64,000 nt of DNA. It comes from Areca catechu (Eukaryota > Streptophyta > Magnoliopsida > Arecales > Arecaceae). The DNA lies in assembly GCA_021397845.1 (NCBI GenBank), contig JAHSVC010000029.1, positions 564,501 through 628,500 on the forward strand, in the 5' to 3' direction. The stretch's first letter is position 1. Every line of letters begins with the position of its first letter. The notes under the pieces were generated by a model. It saw only the letters and a list, made by a program, of their open reading frames with translations, was not told the DNA's origin and did no database searches. Position numbers and translations under genes: made by a program. This document shows positions 47,583-58,779 of the stretch, piece after piece.

Positions 47583-47615
47583 GAAGTCTAAGAGGGGCAG
47601 CCCCTCTTAGACTTC
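47583..47615. repeat. 33-nt near-perfect palindrome
   Basis: The arms gaagtctaagaggggc (47583-47598) and gcccctcttagacttc (47600-47615) are exact reverse complements separated by a single a. The palindrome sits at the edge of the gypsy integrase fragment. It could be a cruciform-forming break point, a fold-back made during end joining, or an assembly artefact. Confidence 0.85.
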
Positions 47616-47819
47616 CATAGTAATACGTTATCAAGCGCGTGGCATTTCTTCCAGTTCAAAAGCCGGCACCAGAGGCAGAGACAAGGAAAGCGAGGGTGAT
47701 AGTCGGTATAGGTCGGACCCCTTCAAAAAGTAAGGAATAGTGGTCCGCTTACTTTGACAGAGTCATAGAGGCTTTCACCGAACCAGAGTGGTTCGATCCG
47801 AAACCAAAGAACAAAACGG
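47616..47819. other. Short spacer between two retroelement fragments
   Basis: About 200 bp with no ORF or recognised motif. Confidence 0.4.
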
Positions 47820-48960
47820 CTGTCAAACATCAGAGCAAGAGCCCTTTCTCTGAGTTGTGTCTATGCTTCCTTTCTGCGACCCCATTTTGCTGTGAGCTAT
47901 ATTGGCAGGAGAACTGATGATCAATTCCATGAGTGGCTGTAAACTGAGAGAAAGCTGATGAGACATATTCTCCCCCTGAATCTGAGCGCAAAACTGGAAT
48001 CCGATGACAAAAGAAGAAATTCTCAACCTTAGTTTAAAAAAGCTGAAAGCACTTAAGTACCTCTGATTGGTTATTAATCAAATTTTTTTTTTTCACTATA
48101 TACATCATCCATAAACGAGACATAGTAGCGATAACCAGAGAGAGAAGGCACAGGCGATGGGCCCCATACATCAGAATGCACAAACAAGGGCTAATTGAAT
48201 TGAAACAATCTTATGATTGGAATTAGTAGGCGTTGCCCGTGTTTGGCCAGCTGGCAGCTAAACCAAGAAGAGAATGAAGAAGACGCAGACGCAGGAAGCA
48301 ATTGAAGGCGTTCGAGTTTCTTCAATGTAGTCGAAGACACATGACCAAGCCTTCTACTTTTATGCTATAGAATTTGATTACTACCACTACTACAACTATA
48401 GTAGTACTATCTATCTGAGCATCAGTAGATGTTATAGCCAATGAAAAAAAGTATCCCATGCCTTCTGCCTCTACCAATCACTTCTTTGGTCTGGAGGTCT
48501 TTCACCATACACGAATCCGCTTTCAATTTGACTGAACACTGCTTGCTTATCATCACATAGTTGCCCAACTTATATGAGATTCTTTGTTACTTTAGGAACA
48601 TATAAGACATCAGACAGAACTATTGTGCCAGCACATGCATTTTGAATAGCTACTGTACCCTCTGAATTGACAATGGAGAGTTGTCACTCGTATACAAAAA
48701 ACTCATACCTTAGTATGGAGCAAATGAAACAAAGGCATTGGGATCCCCTGTTATTTGGTTACTTGCTGCTGTATCATAGTACCTTTTTTTTTCTTTAGCA
48801 GACATTTTAGTTTTAAGAGGCAGATTAGGGACCGGTAAAAGCAGGATTCAATCTAAATGAACAATGTTGAGCTGTATGTCCTTGCTTAAAAAAAAATTTA
48901 CAGGTAGGTCATACCTCTTCCCATGGGAGTAGTTGATGAAGTAGAAGACCATAACCATAC
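47820..48960 (-). pseudogene. Ty1/copia fragment: zinc knuckle, protease end, integrase
   Basis: Minus-strand order from 48960 downward starts with a gag zinc knuckle with GHTAQHCS (about 48863-48890). The end of the protease domain follows, with AIQNACAGTIVLSDVLYVPK-type text (about 48585-48660). A GAG-pre-integrase stretch comes next (about 48220-48360). Integrase follows with HSDVWGPSP (about 48154-48180), VLRSDSGGEY (about 47967-47996) and QQNGVAERKHR (about 47860-47892), so both catalytic aspartates and the glutamate are visible. Many stops and frame changes interrupt it, including runs of A or T near 48075 and 48890. RT and RNase H are missing. Confidence 0.85.
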
Positions 48961-49542
48961 CATGTGTTACCAAGATTTTCTTTTAGAGGCCGGGGCGAGC
49001 CTGCGAATGAGAATTCGACTTTAAGCTGCTTGCAGCTCGCTTCGGACCGATCTGTGCCTTGATCTCAGGCCATGAATCAAAGATTCCTCCTGGCGAGCAG
49101 GGCCGTGCCGTGAACGTGAAGGAAACGGCAAAACGAGGTTGCTTGCTCTCAGTCTCAGCCTCCTTATCAGAACAGAACGTTCCTTCCGCAACGCAAGGCC
49201 GATATGTTTCGTAGCAGCCAAGGATTAGTTGATCTATTAGGTTCTTCGATTTTCTTTGTTCGGAGAAGAAAGACGATCCAAACAAAAAAACATCTTTGAT
49301 TACGAGGAAAAGGAAAATCTCAAATAGACCAAGATCCATTTTCGGGTCATTTCTTGGTGAACATAATCTGCCATAATCTCTTCGATCCCTATTTTATGTG
49401 CCAGAATACAGAGAGATTTTGTAGGGAAGTAGTCAACTTATTTTTTTGAATAAAGGGGGTGGGAAAGCTGCAGTAATTCTTTGGAAAAGCCCAGTTCTCT
49501 TTGTCTTCGAGCTTTCATTCCTCAATCCACTCTTTCGTTCTT
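48961..49542 (-). other. cox3 3' flank with ORF118
   Basis: The minus frame 48983-49339 (118 codons) starts with a hydrophobic segment, MDLGLFEIFLFLVIKDVFLF, followed by an unassigned tail. It lies about 200 bp beyond the cox3 stop on the same strand and could be in the cox3 transcript. No family is recognised. Confidence 0.3.
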
Positions 49543-50340
49543 TCATATACCTCCCCACCAATAGATAGAGACAAATGGGAATAACCGAACCACGTCTACA
49601 AAATGCCAGTACCATGCAGCTGCTTCAAAGCCAACGTGATGCTCCTTGGTCAGATGACCAAGATATTGGCGAATACCACATATGATCAAGAAAAGAGTAC
49701 CTATAATCACATGAAAACCATGAAAGCCAGTTGCTGAGAAAAAGGTAGAACCATAAATACTATCCGAAATAGTGGAGGGTGCTTGGTAATATTCCATTCC
49801 TTGAAAGCCAGTGGATACTAGAGCCAGTGAAACGGTAGCTACTAAAGCGTAAACTGCTCGTTTTTCCTTCCCCGCGAGTATAGCATGATGAGCCCAAGTT
49901 ACGGCAGCTCCGGATGAAGGGAGAATAGGGGTATTAAGAAAAGGGATTTCCCGAGGATCTAAAACCCCAATCCCTTTTGGGGGCCAAATACCTCCGATCT
50001 CTACCGTAGGTGCCAAAGAAGAATGAGAAGAAGCCCAAAAAAAAGCAAAAAGGAACATAACCTCCGATACTATGAACAGAATAGAACCATATCGAGGTCC
50101 TAATTGTACAGCTTTTGTATGATGTCCTTCCAACGTGGATTCACGTAGAACATCGCGCCACCATACGAACATGGTATATAGGATTAATATTAGGCCCAAA
50201 CTGAGAAGTGTTGCACCCCCTTGAAATGGGTGCATGTACATCACACCTCCTACGGTGGTTGCCAAAGCTCCGAGTGAACCCGAAATAGGCCATGGACTTG
50301 GATCTACCAAATGATAAGAATGCCTCTGAGATTCAATCAT
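49543..50340 (-). CDS. cox3: Cytochrome c oxidase subunit 3
   Basis: This is subunit III of respiratory complex IV, a seven-helix inner-membrane protein next to the catalytic core. The 265-residue product has the standard plant length and starts MIESQRHSYHLVDPSPWPIS. It contains VWWRDVLRESTLEGHHTKAV, FFWASSHSSLAPTVEIGG and GFHGFHVIIGTLFLI, and ends FEAAAWYWHFVDVV...IYWWGGI with TGA. The frame is open 28 codons further upstream to an ATG at 50424 (MRPKRAPFF...), but the conserved start is at 50340. Six codons encode residues that plant cDNAs usually change by C-to-U editing: Arg130 (CGG), Ser171, Ser176, Ser189, Ser202 and Pro255. The gene therefore looks functional and is not a processed copy. 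An ORF of 196 codons lies 292 bp upstream on the same strand. Confidence 0.98.
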   Translation of the reverse strand: MIESQRHSYHLVDPSPWPISGSLGALATTVGGVMYMHPFQGGATLLSLGLILILYTMFVWWRDVLRESTLEGHHTKAVQLGPRYGSILFIVSEVMFLFAFFWASSHSSLAPTVEIGGIWPPKGIGVLDPREIPFLNTPILPSSGAAVTWAHHAILAGKEKRAVYALVATVSLALVSTGFQGMEYYQAPSTISDSIYGSTFFSATGFHGFHVIIGTLFLIICGIRQYLGHLTKEHHVGFEAAAWYWHFVDVVRLFPFVSIYWWGGI

Positions 50341-50632
50341 AAACCACTTTGCCCCGGTTGTATGTAAACCCCCTTCACCCCCACCCCCTAAAGTGGTAAA
50401 GAAGGGGGCTCTTTTTGGTCTCATTTCTTTCTATCTGACAGGACAAACAAATAGGAAGGGATGGTTCTTTCATTGCATTGATAGAAGTGATACTATCAAA
50501 AGATCTCTCTATTACTTTAATTTTAGAATAGAATCGTTGGTTTGACCCACGAACTACGTGGGAAAATAAATAGACCTATATTAATCATTGGTTTGCATTT
50601 CCTCACTGAAAGCCACGCTCCCTACCCAATGA

Positions 50633-51223
50633 CTAACCCGCTCCTGGGAATCCGGGTCCTATTGTATGTAGAAAGTTCAAGGCCTCGTGGAAGTGAGGAC
50701 TTGCAAAACCATGTAAGGAGAGATCCCGCAAAACGCCCACCAAATGATCTAGATCGTTGATATGTTCTGGCCCAATGACTTCTGCGGTAAAGTCTGGGTA
50801 TGTCCAGTTCGGTGGGAGGGGGAAGTTGTGCGTTTCCAGAAGTCCCTGGAAAATGCTATTAATACCTGTTCGAACCGCAGTTACGGTAGGCTCATATAAG
50901 GGGTTGTTCTGCCCTTGTGGGACAGGGGCAGGGGGTTGATTAATGCTATGGGAAAGACTTTCTACTATTTGCATTAGGGAACTCACGCGCCGGGGAAGGT
51001 CCATACTATGACATTTTTTTACTTTACTGCTCTGCTCTCTTCGAGAGACTTTTGTCGGAAATCGCCGGTGGTTTTTCCACGAGGAAACGCATGGGATGGG
51101 ATGATTTTCGATAGGAGCTGAACACCAAAAAAGATCTCGATGAGGACACAGAAAATCGAAAGTCCAATATAGATAAGATATACAACGAATCCCCGACGAA
51201 CCCATTCTTCCCAAGCAAATCAT
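50633..51223 (-). CDS. ORF196, unknown, upstream of cox3
   Basis: A 196-codon frame from ATG 51223, ending 292 bp before the cox3 start on the same strand, so the two could share a transcript. Residues 1-75 are cysteine- and serine-rich. Residues 90-110 are proline- and glutamine-rich (INQPPAPVPQGQNNPLYEP). The C-terminal half reads like a soluble helical domain (FQGLLETHNFPLPPNWTYPD, EHINDLDHLVGVLRDLSLHG). Over its 5' part a second frame is open between a TGA at about 51222 and a TAA at about 51010 and contains FVVYLIYIGLSIFCVLIEIF, a clear membrane segment. I recognise neither frame. The mixture suggests a chimeric or decayed gene. Placement beside cox3 recalls sterility-associated ORFs of plant mitochondria, but no fragment of a known gene is detected in it. 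Confidence 0.45.
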   Translation of the reverse strand: MICLGRMGSSGIRCISYLYWTFDFLCPHRDLFWCSAPIENHPIPCVSSWKNHRRFPTKVSRREQSSKVKKCHSMDLPRRVSSLMQIVESLSHSINQPPAPVPQGQNNPLYEPTVTAVRTGINSIFQGLLETHNFPLPPNWTYPDFTAEVIGPEHINDLDHLVGVLRDLSLHGFASPHFHEALNFLHTIGPGFPGAG

Positions 51224-54200
51224 GATTTTTTCTTACTTCTTCTACGATGATTCAGCTCCTGAACCTGCCTGCAAGCTTCTACGCTGAAAAGACAGGTCAA
51301 CGCTAAAGTCTAAGCCGAAGACGACAAAACCACTTCCGAAGGAAAAACCACAATTTCATTTACCTACGATAAAAAGAGAGATGAGATCCACAGAAAGGAG
51401 AGGAGAGTGCACACTCACAGGCGACGAACTATCCTATCAAATAGAGTTGAGTCGACCTTACGCTCTACGCTGCCTTGATCTACCCTTCGCGTAAAGGCCT
51501 CCCCAAGGTTGTTCTGCTCCACAAAAGAATGGATTAAGGCTCAGAAAGGGAGGAGTTGCCGCTCTGAACTCTGGGTTAAATGCTTTCCCGTGTGACTGTG
51601 CTTTCTGCGATATAGCTCCTAGGATTTCCTAGAGGAGGTATTGGTAGCTCCTTTTGTAAGTGGATTCTTAGCTCGAAAAGGAGTTCAGGAGAGGAGGAAT
51701 GCGCTGTTCTAGCTCAAGGCGATCCGGAGAAGCAAAATCGGAATCTGAATTCGAATTTTGGACCATGCCTCAGACCGGAATACAGAGCATAGTCACTTAC
51801 TGCATGAGCACCTTGTTGGAGAAGATGCAGATCCTGAGCTACTAAGCTCAACGGATCCTTCCCACACATTGTCAACATCAACCTAGGTTTGCTTGAACTT
51901 AGGGGCAGAGAAAACTTGCCCGCCCTATAAGAGAAGAAAGGTGCAGCGGGCGATCATTCGTATTGGTGACTCTTAGCTTCTTCCTCTTAGTCCGAATTCA
52001 GATTGAAAAAACCCTTGCCTTGAAAACCTCTCTATTAGTCAGTCAAACGAGATCGCCTTCTCTTGAACTTGAAAAAGTGATTTTATATATACTGTTAAGT
52101 TGGAAGAGTGATCGGATTATTCCTTTATGGTACTAGCGTGGTTATTCACTTTATTAACATTCACTCAATAAAAATAGAAAGGCAGCGGAAATGGTTACGA
52201 CCGAGGTCTGCTTTTCTTTATCTTTCTATTCAGAAGAACATTGACTTGAGTGCGCTGCTTTCTTCGGAAAAGTAAAGTAAAAGAGGGTGGACGAACGAAG
52301 TCACGTTAGGTCGAGTAAGTTAAGGAGACCGGATCGCTTGCCTTCTTTGACCGTCTGACAGACAGACATATAGCTCCTCTTTTTTTTTATCGAGATTGGC
52401 TTGAACTCGAACTAATAGTATTAGAACTGAATGAGCTAAACAGTCTAAACGAGTAATACTGCCTATACCAGAAATAGTCCCAATGCTAGCTACTTCTATC
52501 TCGTGAGAGCCAGTTGGAATTCTCTTTGCTGTCGGTTTCCTTGCTTTTCCTCCCCTGGTGTTTAAGTTGGAGTGTCCGTTAGAGAGCCCTCTTTTTAAAA
52601 CGAGTAGTAAGCCTATCCAATTGAGTATTTTTTTCTCTTGGATGGTGAGGTCCGAACCGTTGAGCTAAGTATTGAGTTCCCTCTAGCCAGTGAGAAAGCC
52701 CGTTAGATATTAGAGATGTATAGACTATAGACAATTAGAAAACTTAAGATAATTGCTTTTTAAAGTCCCTGTCTCTATAGTAACAAAGATAGTAACAAAG
52801 TCCCTCGTCTTGTCATACGAGTCCCTCCCTTCCCTTCTTCCATTAGGGAAGCTGGTTCGCGAGAAAAAGACAAGTTTTCAAGCGCAGAGATAGTAGGTTT
52901 TAGGTCAGTCAAGCAAAGAGGCAAGTTCCCCAGGTAAAACTGGACATCAGTCAGTCGTCCCAGTGCCGTAGAGCCATTTTAAGCAAGCCAGTTATAAATA
53001 GAAATTCTAAATGGAGTCAAGCAAGGGCGGGAATGAGAGTATATAAAAAGCCAAAGAGGGGAAGCAGGATGCACTTTTTCAAATGAGAATGGACAAACAG
53101 GTAAGATATTGAATTTGTAAATATCTCAGACTCTAAAGAGTCAGTAGCAGTAGTGACATTTCATTTCCAGCATCCGTATTTTCTGCAGTACCCCTTTTAG
53201 TTCGCAATCCATCATCCAGTGAGAAAGCAATGGAAAGAGAAAGAGCCTTTTTTAAATCCATCCAATCCAATGTAATTGGTAAGCTAACCCATGGAGTATA
53301 AGTGCTATCGGAGAGATCTACTTAAAGTTACTTGACTAACAAGGAAAGCAACTCCGTTCCTTAATTTATTAAAAGGAATGGGGAATATAGTAAAAAGCAG
53401 TATGAAATTATTGATAAATATATATATATTTATTTATAATACCAGTCTCTTACCATCCTGTGAAGAAAAAGCTTTAAAGATTTATTTCAGATCTTATCAG
53501 CTTAGGAAAGTTCCTGTTATTCGTGTCCTGAAATTAAATACTCCTTTTCCAGTTAAGCATATTCATAAACCCTTGCTGTCGGTCCAGTTCCAGTATAAAT
53601 AGTAGCAGCCTTCATATCAGTATCTGTTATTGCGGTAGCAGTCCTACCAAGGATAGCTGGTTCTCGAGTTCTAGGGCAAGCAAATAGGCTCTAATGTTCT
53701 ATGTTCTAAAAAGCAAACAAGTTCTCAGGCTAGGGATAAACAGAAAGCTTTGGCAAGTAGTCCCTTTTTTCCTTTCCAAAGGAAAATGCAATTCATCCAG
53801 CAAGGGCAGGCTAAGGCTACTAATATAGGTAGGGCTTACTATATAAGAAATTTCTTGCTGTCCTGGGAGGGAGATCGATATTCCCTTGTAACGCAGTTAG
53901 ATTTCCATCCCCTTATTTTGAGAAAAAGCCCACCTAGTTGGAGTGCCTTCTAGTTGACGTGCTAGTGTAATTCTAGTGGTAAGCTCATCCAATTCTATTC
54001 CTTTTGTAAGCTCTTTTGTAATCCCCTTTGTATATAAGCCCTGCTGCTCTAAGATAATAACTTCTTGCTGGGAGTTCTATTGTTGGATGAGGCATGCGAA
54101 CTTAGCCATTGGAAGTCTTTTCTTTCGCTCTGTAAGTGTTTTTGGCTACCACCTTTCCATCAGTTTTTTTTATTTCCCTTTTTATAATCTCTTCGCCCTC

Positions 54201-56175
54201 TAAGTGCTTCTGCCTTGGATCGAGTTGCAGTGTTGCTTTCTTCCCCAATAGCATATGTTTTCTCTTCGGGCAAGCTAGCAATCTTTTTCAGCAATAAAGG
54301 AATTTCAGAGCTAGCAGCTGACTATCAATCAGTTTCTCTTATGGCCGAAGTGTATTTCCTGTAGCATATTTACTTTATATAGAAGTTTTTCCATCTCCTG
54401 AAAGCAATGCACTCATCACATAGTAAGCAGCAAGTGAAGTGAGAGCTATACGGGCTGTACCAAAAAAAAGCATGAGTCTTGAATGAAAATGGGCAAGTGC
54501 TTTTTTTTATTTACCAAGGCAGGAAGAAAACATTTCCCCAGGTAGGAAGGAGTCTTGAAAGCTAGAGATATCTGGTTCTAGGTCAAAAGAGGGCTCTAAG
54601 CCAAACGCATACAGTTCCTTTCCCGGAGGTTTCCTTCCAGCAGCAAGTGCTTTTCTCTCTACTAGCTAATGGGAGTTGTAGGCTATCCTGCCTAGTGCAT
54701 TGCATTTCCAGTCTAGCCAGCAGTATCTTTTCTTTTAAGAAAAAAGCAAGCACAAGAGGTTGAGAACGACCTAGAGGCAATAGATGGATCCCCTTCTTTC
54801 CCTACAGCAAGTTCCATGCCATCTCCTTGTGAGCCAATTGCATAAAAAATCCCTTGCAGCCCTTGGGAATTGCCCAGTCATGCAAGCGATTGAATAGGGT
54901 TCAAACGAGCCAGTTTCAGTTGCAGTCTTTCTCCCTTGGATTGCTTCTGCCTTCCCCGTATAATATATCTTTCTTTCCTTGGGGGGGCCTGGTTTTGAAA
55001 TCAATGCTTTGTCCCGCTATTGCCTTACCTTCTTAAGGCGGCCTTCCTAATCTAATTGCTTTATAATCTCTATTAAGGCGAGTTTCCTTATTTCCAGTTA
55101 AGCATATCCCGAGGTAACCTTCCTTGCAGTCGTCTTCCTTAAGGCCTTCCAACCAGAGCCTGTTGTTGGAGTGAGAGTTCCCGGTGAAAATGTCTAGTCT
55201 CAGTGCCCGATCGTAGCAGTTCCTTTTATTGGCCTTCCCCTCTTGATCCAAGCCGAGAGAATAGGTGTATTCGATTGAATGGGGTCCATGCTAGTGCCCG
55301 TCTATGTCGGTGTCCCGGCCAGTTCCGGGTATGCTTAACACAAGGGCAAGCGAAGGGATGTTCCAAGGTATAATTCTTCCTCATCTGACTAGAAAACAGT
55401 TTCTTATGCTGACTATCAAGCAGTTTTATTTTTCCAGACAGGAAGGCTTATTGAAAATGGGCATATCGGTCCATCAGTTGAAAGCTTTAAGGCAGTGGTT
55501 ATAGATTACAGGTGAATAAATGAATCTCTTATTTCTTTTCTGACTTCCCCAAGGGGTTATCTCATTCCTTTTGTTAATGGGTCACTGTTGAAGTCAAGAT
55601 ATTCGGTTTGAATAACTGGCTTAGGTGGTGCCTTTCCTTTACAGTAGTCTCTTCAAAAGAAGTTCTTTTTCAAGCAGTTTCAAGTTTCAAGTCAGTAAAA
55701 GGCGTCAAGCAAGCAAGTGAGATTCCCATTTCCGGGGGTAATTGATAGTATCAGTCCCTGGCTCAATGGAACCAGCTTCGCCCCTGTCAGCCTCGTTTCT
55801 CGTCTCAGTCCCAGGGGAGTTATGTTCCAAGCAGTTCCCTTTCTTTTCTCGAGGCAGGAGGGTTTGACGACAAATCTTGACCGGAGGGATGCATGAAATA
55901 CGAATCTTTCTGATCCTTTCCGTGTTCGGAAGCATTAGCTGCTAGGCCCAGGAAGGCTTCTTCAGTCAGGTGGGGCAGATCGAGTCATCCCTAAATTGTG
56001 AAAGTCTTCGGATCGAATGTAGGGCTTGAGTCAACTACAATATTTCATGCCCATCCCACTCCGGAAGTTAGGGGATCGGAGCGAACAACACGTCGAATCT
56101 CTGGTCCCGGGTCATGATAGGCAGGAGGAGATCTTCTCTCTCTCTAGTTCCGATTCGATCGAATGAAAAAAAAGC
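51224..56175. other. Long spacer, no gene recognised
   Basis: AT-richer than the first half of the window, with many short A- and T-runs. Frames of 60-77 codons occur on both strands without motifs. Short words such as agcaagcaag, gggcaagc and ccagttaagcata recur in diverged form between about 52900 and 55700. This is typical of duplicated and eroded mitochondrial spacer. Confidence 0.45.
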
Positions 56176-56622
56176 CTAAAAACAAAAGCAGGGAGTCAAG
56201 AAAAGTGCTTCTAGGCCCTCCGAACTCTTAGCTGCTACTGATCCTATAAATCCAACCTCTCCGATCGAGTCGAGACCAGCAAGCAGCAAGCGGGGGAGAG
56301 TCGACGTGTTGCCGTAGCGCGCGTACTCTTTTCGAGCGTCGTTACGTAAGAGGCGGAATTCTGCTTCCAATTTTGTACAACAATCCGACCAAGAAAAAGA
56401 AAGGGCTTTTTCCTTGAGATCCACGTACAAATCATTGGCGACATCTCTCAAAGTTGCAGGAAAGAATCTGACCGCCTGATCAATCCGTCCTGCTGTCCAT
56501 TGAGTCTCGCAAATATTTGCATGTCTAACGCGCTGAAAGTAGGAAATTAGTTGCGGACATACAGATCGCGCCCCTGTGGGTTGGGCCAACGTATTCACAG
56601 GGAGGTTTGCAGATTGAGCCAA
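56176..56622 (-). pseudogene. Retrotransposon gag-like capsid fragment
   Basis: The 148-codon minus frame carries PQLISYFQRVRHANICETQW, then RIDQAVRFFPATLRDVANDL, YVDLKEKALSFSWSD and LEAEFRLLRNDARKEYARYG. The spacing of the FPATLRxxAxxxYVDL, SW and EF blocks fits the retrotransposon gag capsid domain (PF03732 type). It has no zinc knuckle and no polymerase beside it. The tail after about residue 115 is unassigned. An unbroken frame of this length suggests moderate age. Confidence 0.6.
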
Positions 56623-58779
56623 CGTAGTCGCAGAAAGGTTGTCAGGTCCTGGTCACAAGGTTGATCGAAGAAGGTCCTCGCTTCCTCGGAGGAGTTGTTA
56701 TTCGGGGACGAAACTGCGGACTGCTTAGAAAGTGCCTCACAAGAGGGGTACCGAACATCTGAATTCTTCCAAGGGTGAGAAGCTTAGCAGCATCGCCTTT
56801 ACATTTTGATTTCGCATTGAAGAGGTGCTATGGCGGAGCAGAATAGTGTTAAAACAACTATGGAAAAGTAAGTGCAGCAAGCTTGCTGACAAGCCTTGCT
56901 GACGGCAAGATCTACACACGAAATACAGAAGAAGGGTTAGGAACAATGAACCAAGAATTGCTTACAATAGAAGAGAAGGGCTATTTACAACATTTGTCAG
57001 CTGCAAGGTTTAGAGAAAGACCCCTACCCTTCTCGAAGCCATAGGGAAGGAAGTTTTGGACTTGAAAGCGACCAAAACAGCAAGCAAATGGGCTTTTTAA
57101 ATAGGCCTAAACCCGTGGGCAACAGTCAAGTCTGAATTGGGTTTTTACAAAGGAAGGCCTCAAGCCAACTCATTTGAAAGAAAGAAAAAAAATGGGTTAT
57201 AACAAACTGAAGCTTAAATAAAAAAGGACCTTATCAATCCTGTTCTAAACTCACTTCAGCTACAGCATTTCAGAGATCCATAGGAGTTCTTTGTCTGGGC
57301 CAATTTCGTCCATGGCGAATTAGAAAGGCTGATCTATTACTTATTATATCTTTTTAAGGCGGGTTTACCTCTTACCCGTTGACTATGACGGAAGGACCAA
57401 CTAACTCTCCTACGTATACTTCCCGAGGGGAGGGACTATCCAAGCAAAACTATCAAACAGAAGTGAGGCAGAACGTCTAGCCGCAAAGTATGCTTTGACG
57501 GAATTGGCACCGGACTTTGTCCACTAAGGATGATACTCCGAGTTCTCATTCTGAGTTTCCCACGAATCCACAATTGAAGATATGAAGGAATGGGCCGAGT
57601 TGTTGGACGAAGATAAGAAAACAACCCCTTACCATAGTAGGGCTATGTTCACTGGAACTATACGGTTCAAAAAGTAGTATTTAGAAATCTTCGACTGGGC
57701 CGGATGGACGTAATAGACGCGATTTCGTAACAGAAGGCCGCCGAATCTGACATTCGAATGATTTGGAACAATCCGGATGAGTTTGATTAGATGACGTTAG
57801 TCTGGATCGTTCGGAGCAAGCAGTAAGTCCCTCCTTCCAACAAGACTACCTTATTGGAATTTTAGTCTGGTGACCTTGTGTATGAATCGAGGGAAGGGCG
57901 GCTACTAAACGTTAAAGCCGCCGGCTCCCTCCTTCTTTGCTTTTTTTGGAGAGGAAAAGAGCATCGCAGCCGGCCCGCCCCCTCTTTCGAAGCAATCCTT
58001 GGAAAAGAACAAGAGGACATCAGAGAATAAGGTGCAGAAAGCAGATGGAGCACTTCCCCATGGCTCAAGGAGGACAGTGATATTAATAGAAGGACATGGC
58101 ACAACAAAGTGAAGACAGTTGAAAAGGAGTTGGTTTTCCGCAAGAAGATACGAAGGCTTTGGATTTAATAGAAACTCTTCTTGACTACATAGCGAAATTG
58201 CTACCCAGGAGTAAGGACTTGCAGGACTCTTTCGCTGAAAGCTGCTCGTTACCAGCAGATCAAGAAGGCCACAGAGAGAAGAACAAGAAAGAACCGCAAG
58301 CAGGGCAGAATGCTGTGGGAGTGACAAGTAAGCCACAAACACTTTTCTGTCATGTATGCTATTCAAAAGAAACCGAGGCAAAAAAGAAGAAAAATGGTTC
58401 AAAACACCCAGCAGCAAGAACTCCTTCTAAAAGCCACCATTAGTGTGTAAGAACTCCCTGAATGCTGTCCACTCAAAACACAGTTTTCTTTTATTACAAT
58501 TTTGAACAGTATAACGAGCTACAAGAACGCTCAATTTGATTCTTGCAGCGGAACTTTTCTCTTCCATCTTTTCTAAAACAAACGGAAAAAGATCGCAACA
58601 AAGACAGACTTCAACAAACCACCTAAATGGGCCAATTACACTGATCTACGCATAAACTAAATAACATGCAAGCAAGAGAGAAGGCAAAAAAAAAAGAATG
58701 AGCTTACCCGGTTGAATGGCAAGTGCAAGTAAGGAGAGCAGTCCAACTCAGTGGTTGATCTTCTAAGTGAAGACCTAAA
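56623..58779. other. Spacer with ORF94, no family recognised
   Basis: The plus frame 58159-58443 encodes a lysine-rich 94-residue product (MDLIETLLDYIAKLLPRSKD at the start, a CHVCYSK segment and a basic tail). It overlaps a minus frame of 170 codons (57905-58417). Neither is recognised. The rest is A/T-rich spacer. Confidence 0.35.

Noticed and set aside
50341..50424. Upstream in-frame ATG extending cox3 by 28 codons
   Set aside because: The added residues are low in complexity (glycine run), while the MIESQRHSYHL start at 50340 is the conserved plant start.
57905..58417. 170-codon minus frame
   Set aside because: The leucine/serine-rich text reads as the complement of a lysine-rich plus frame. 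No domain is seen, and neither strand is convincing.
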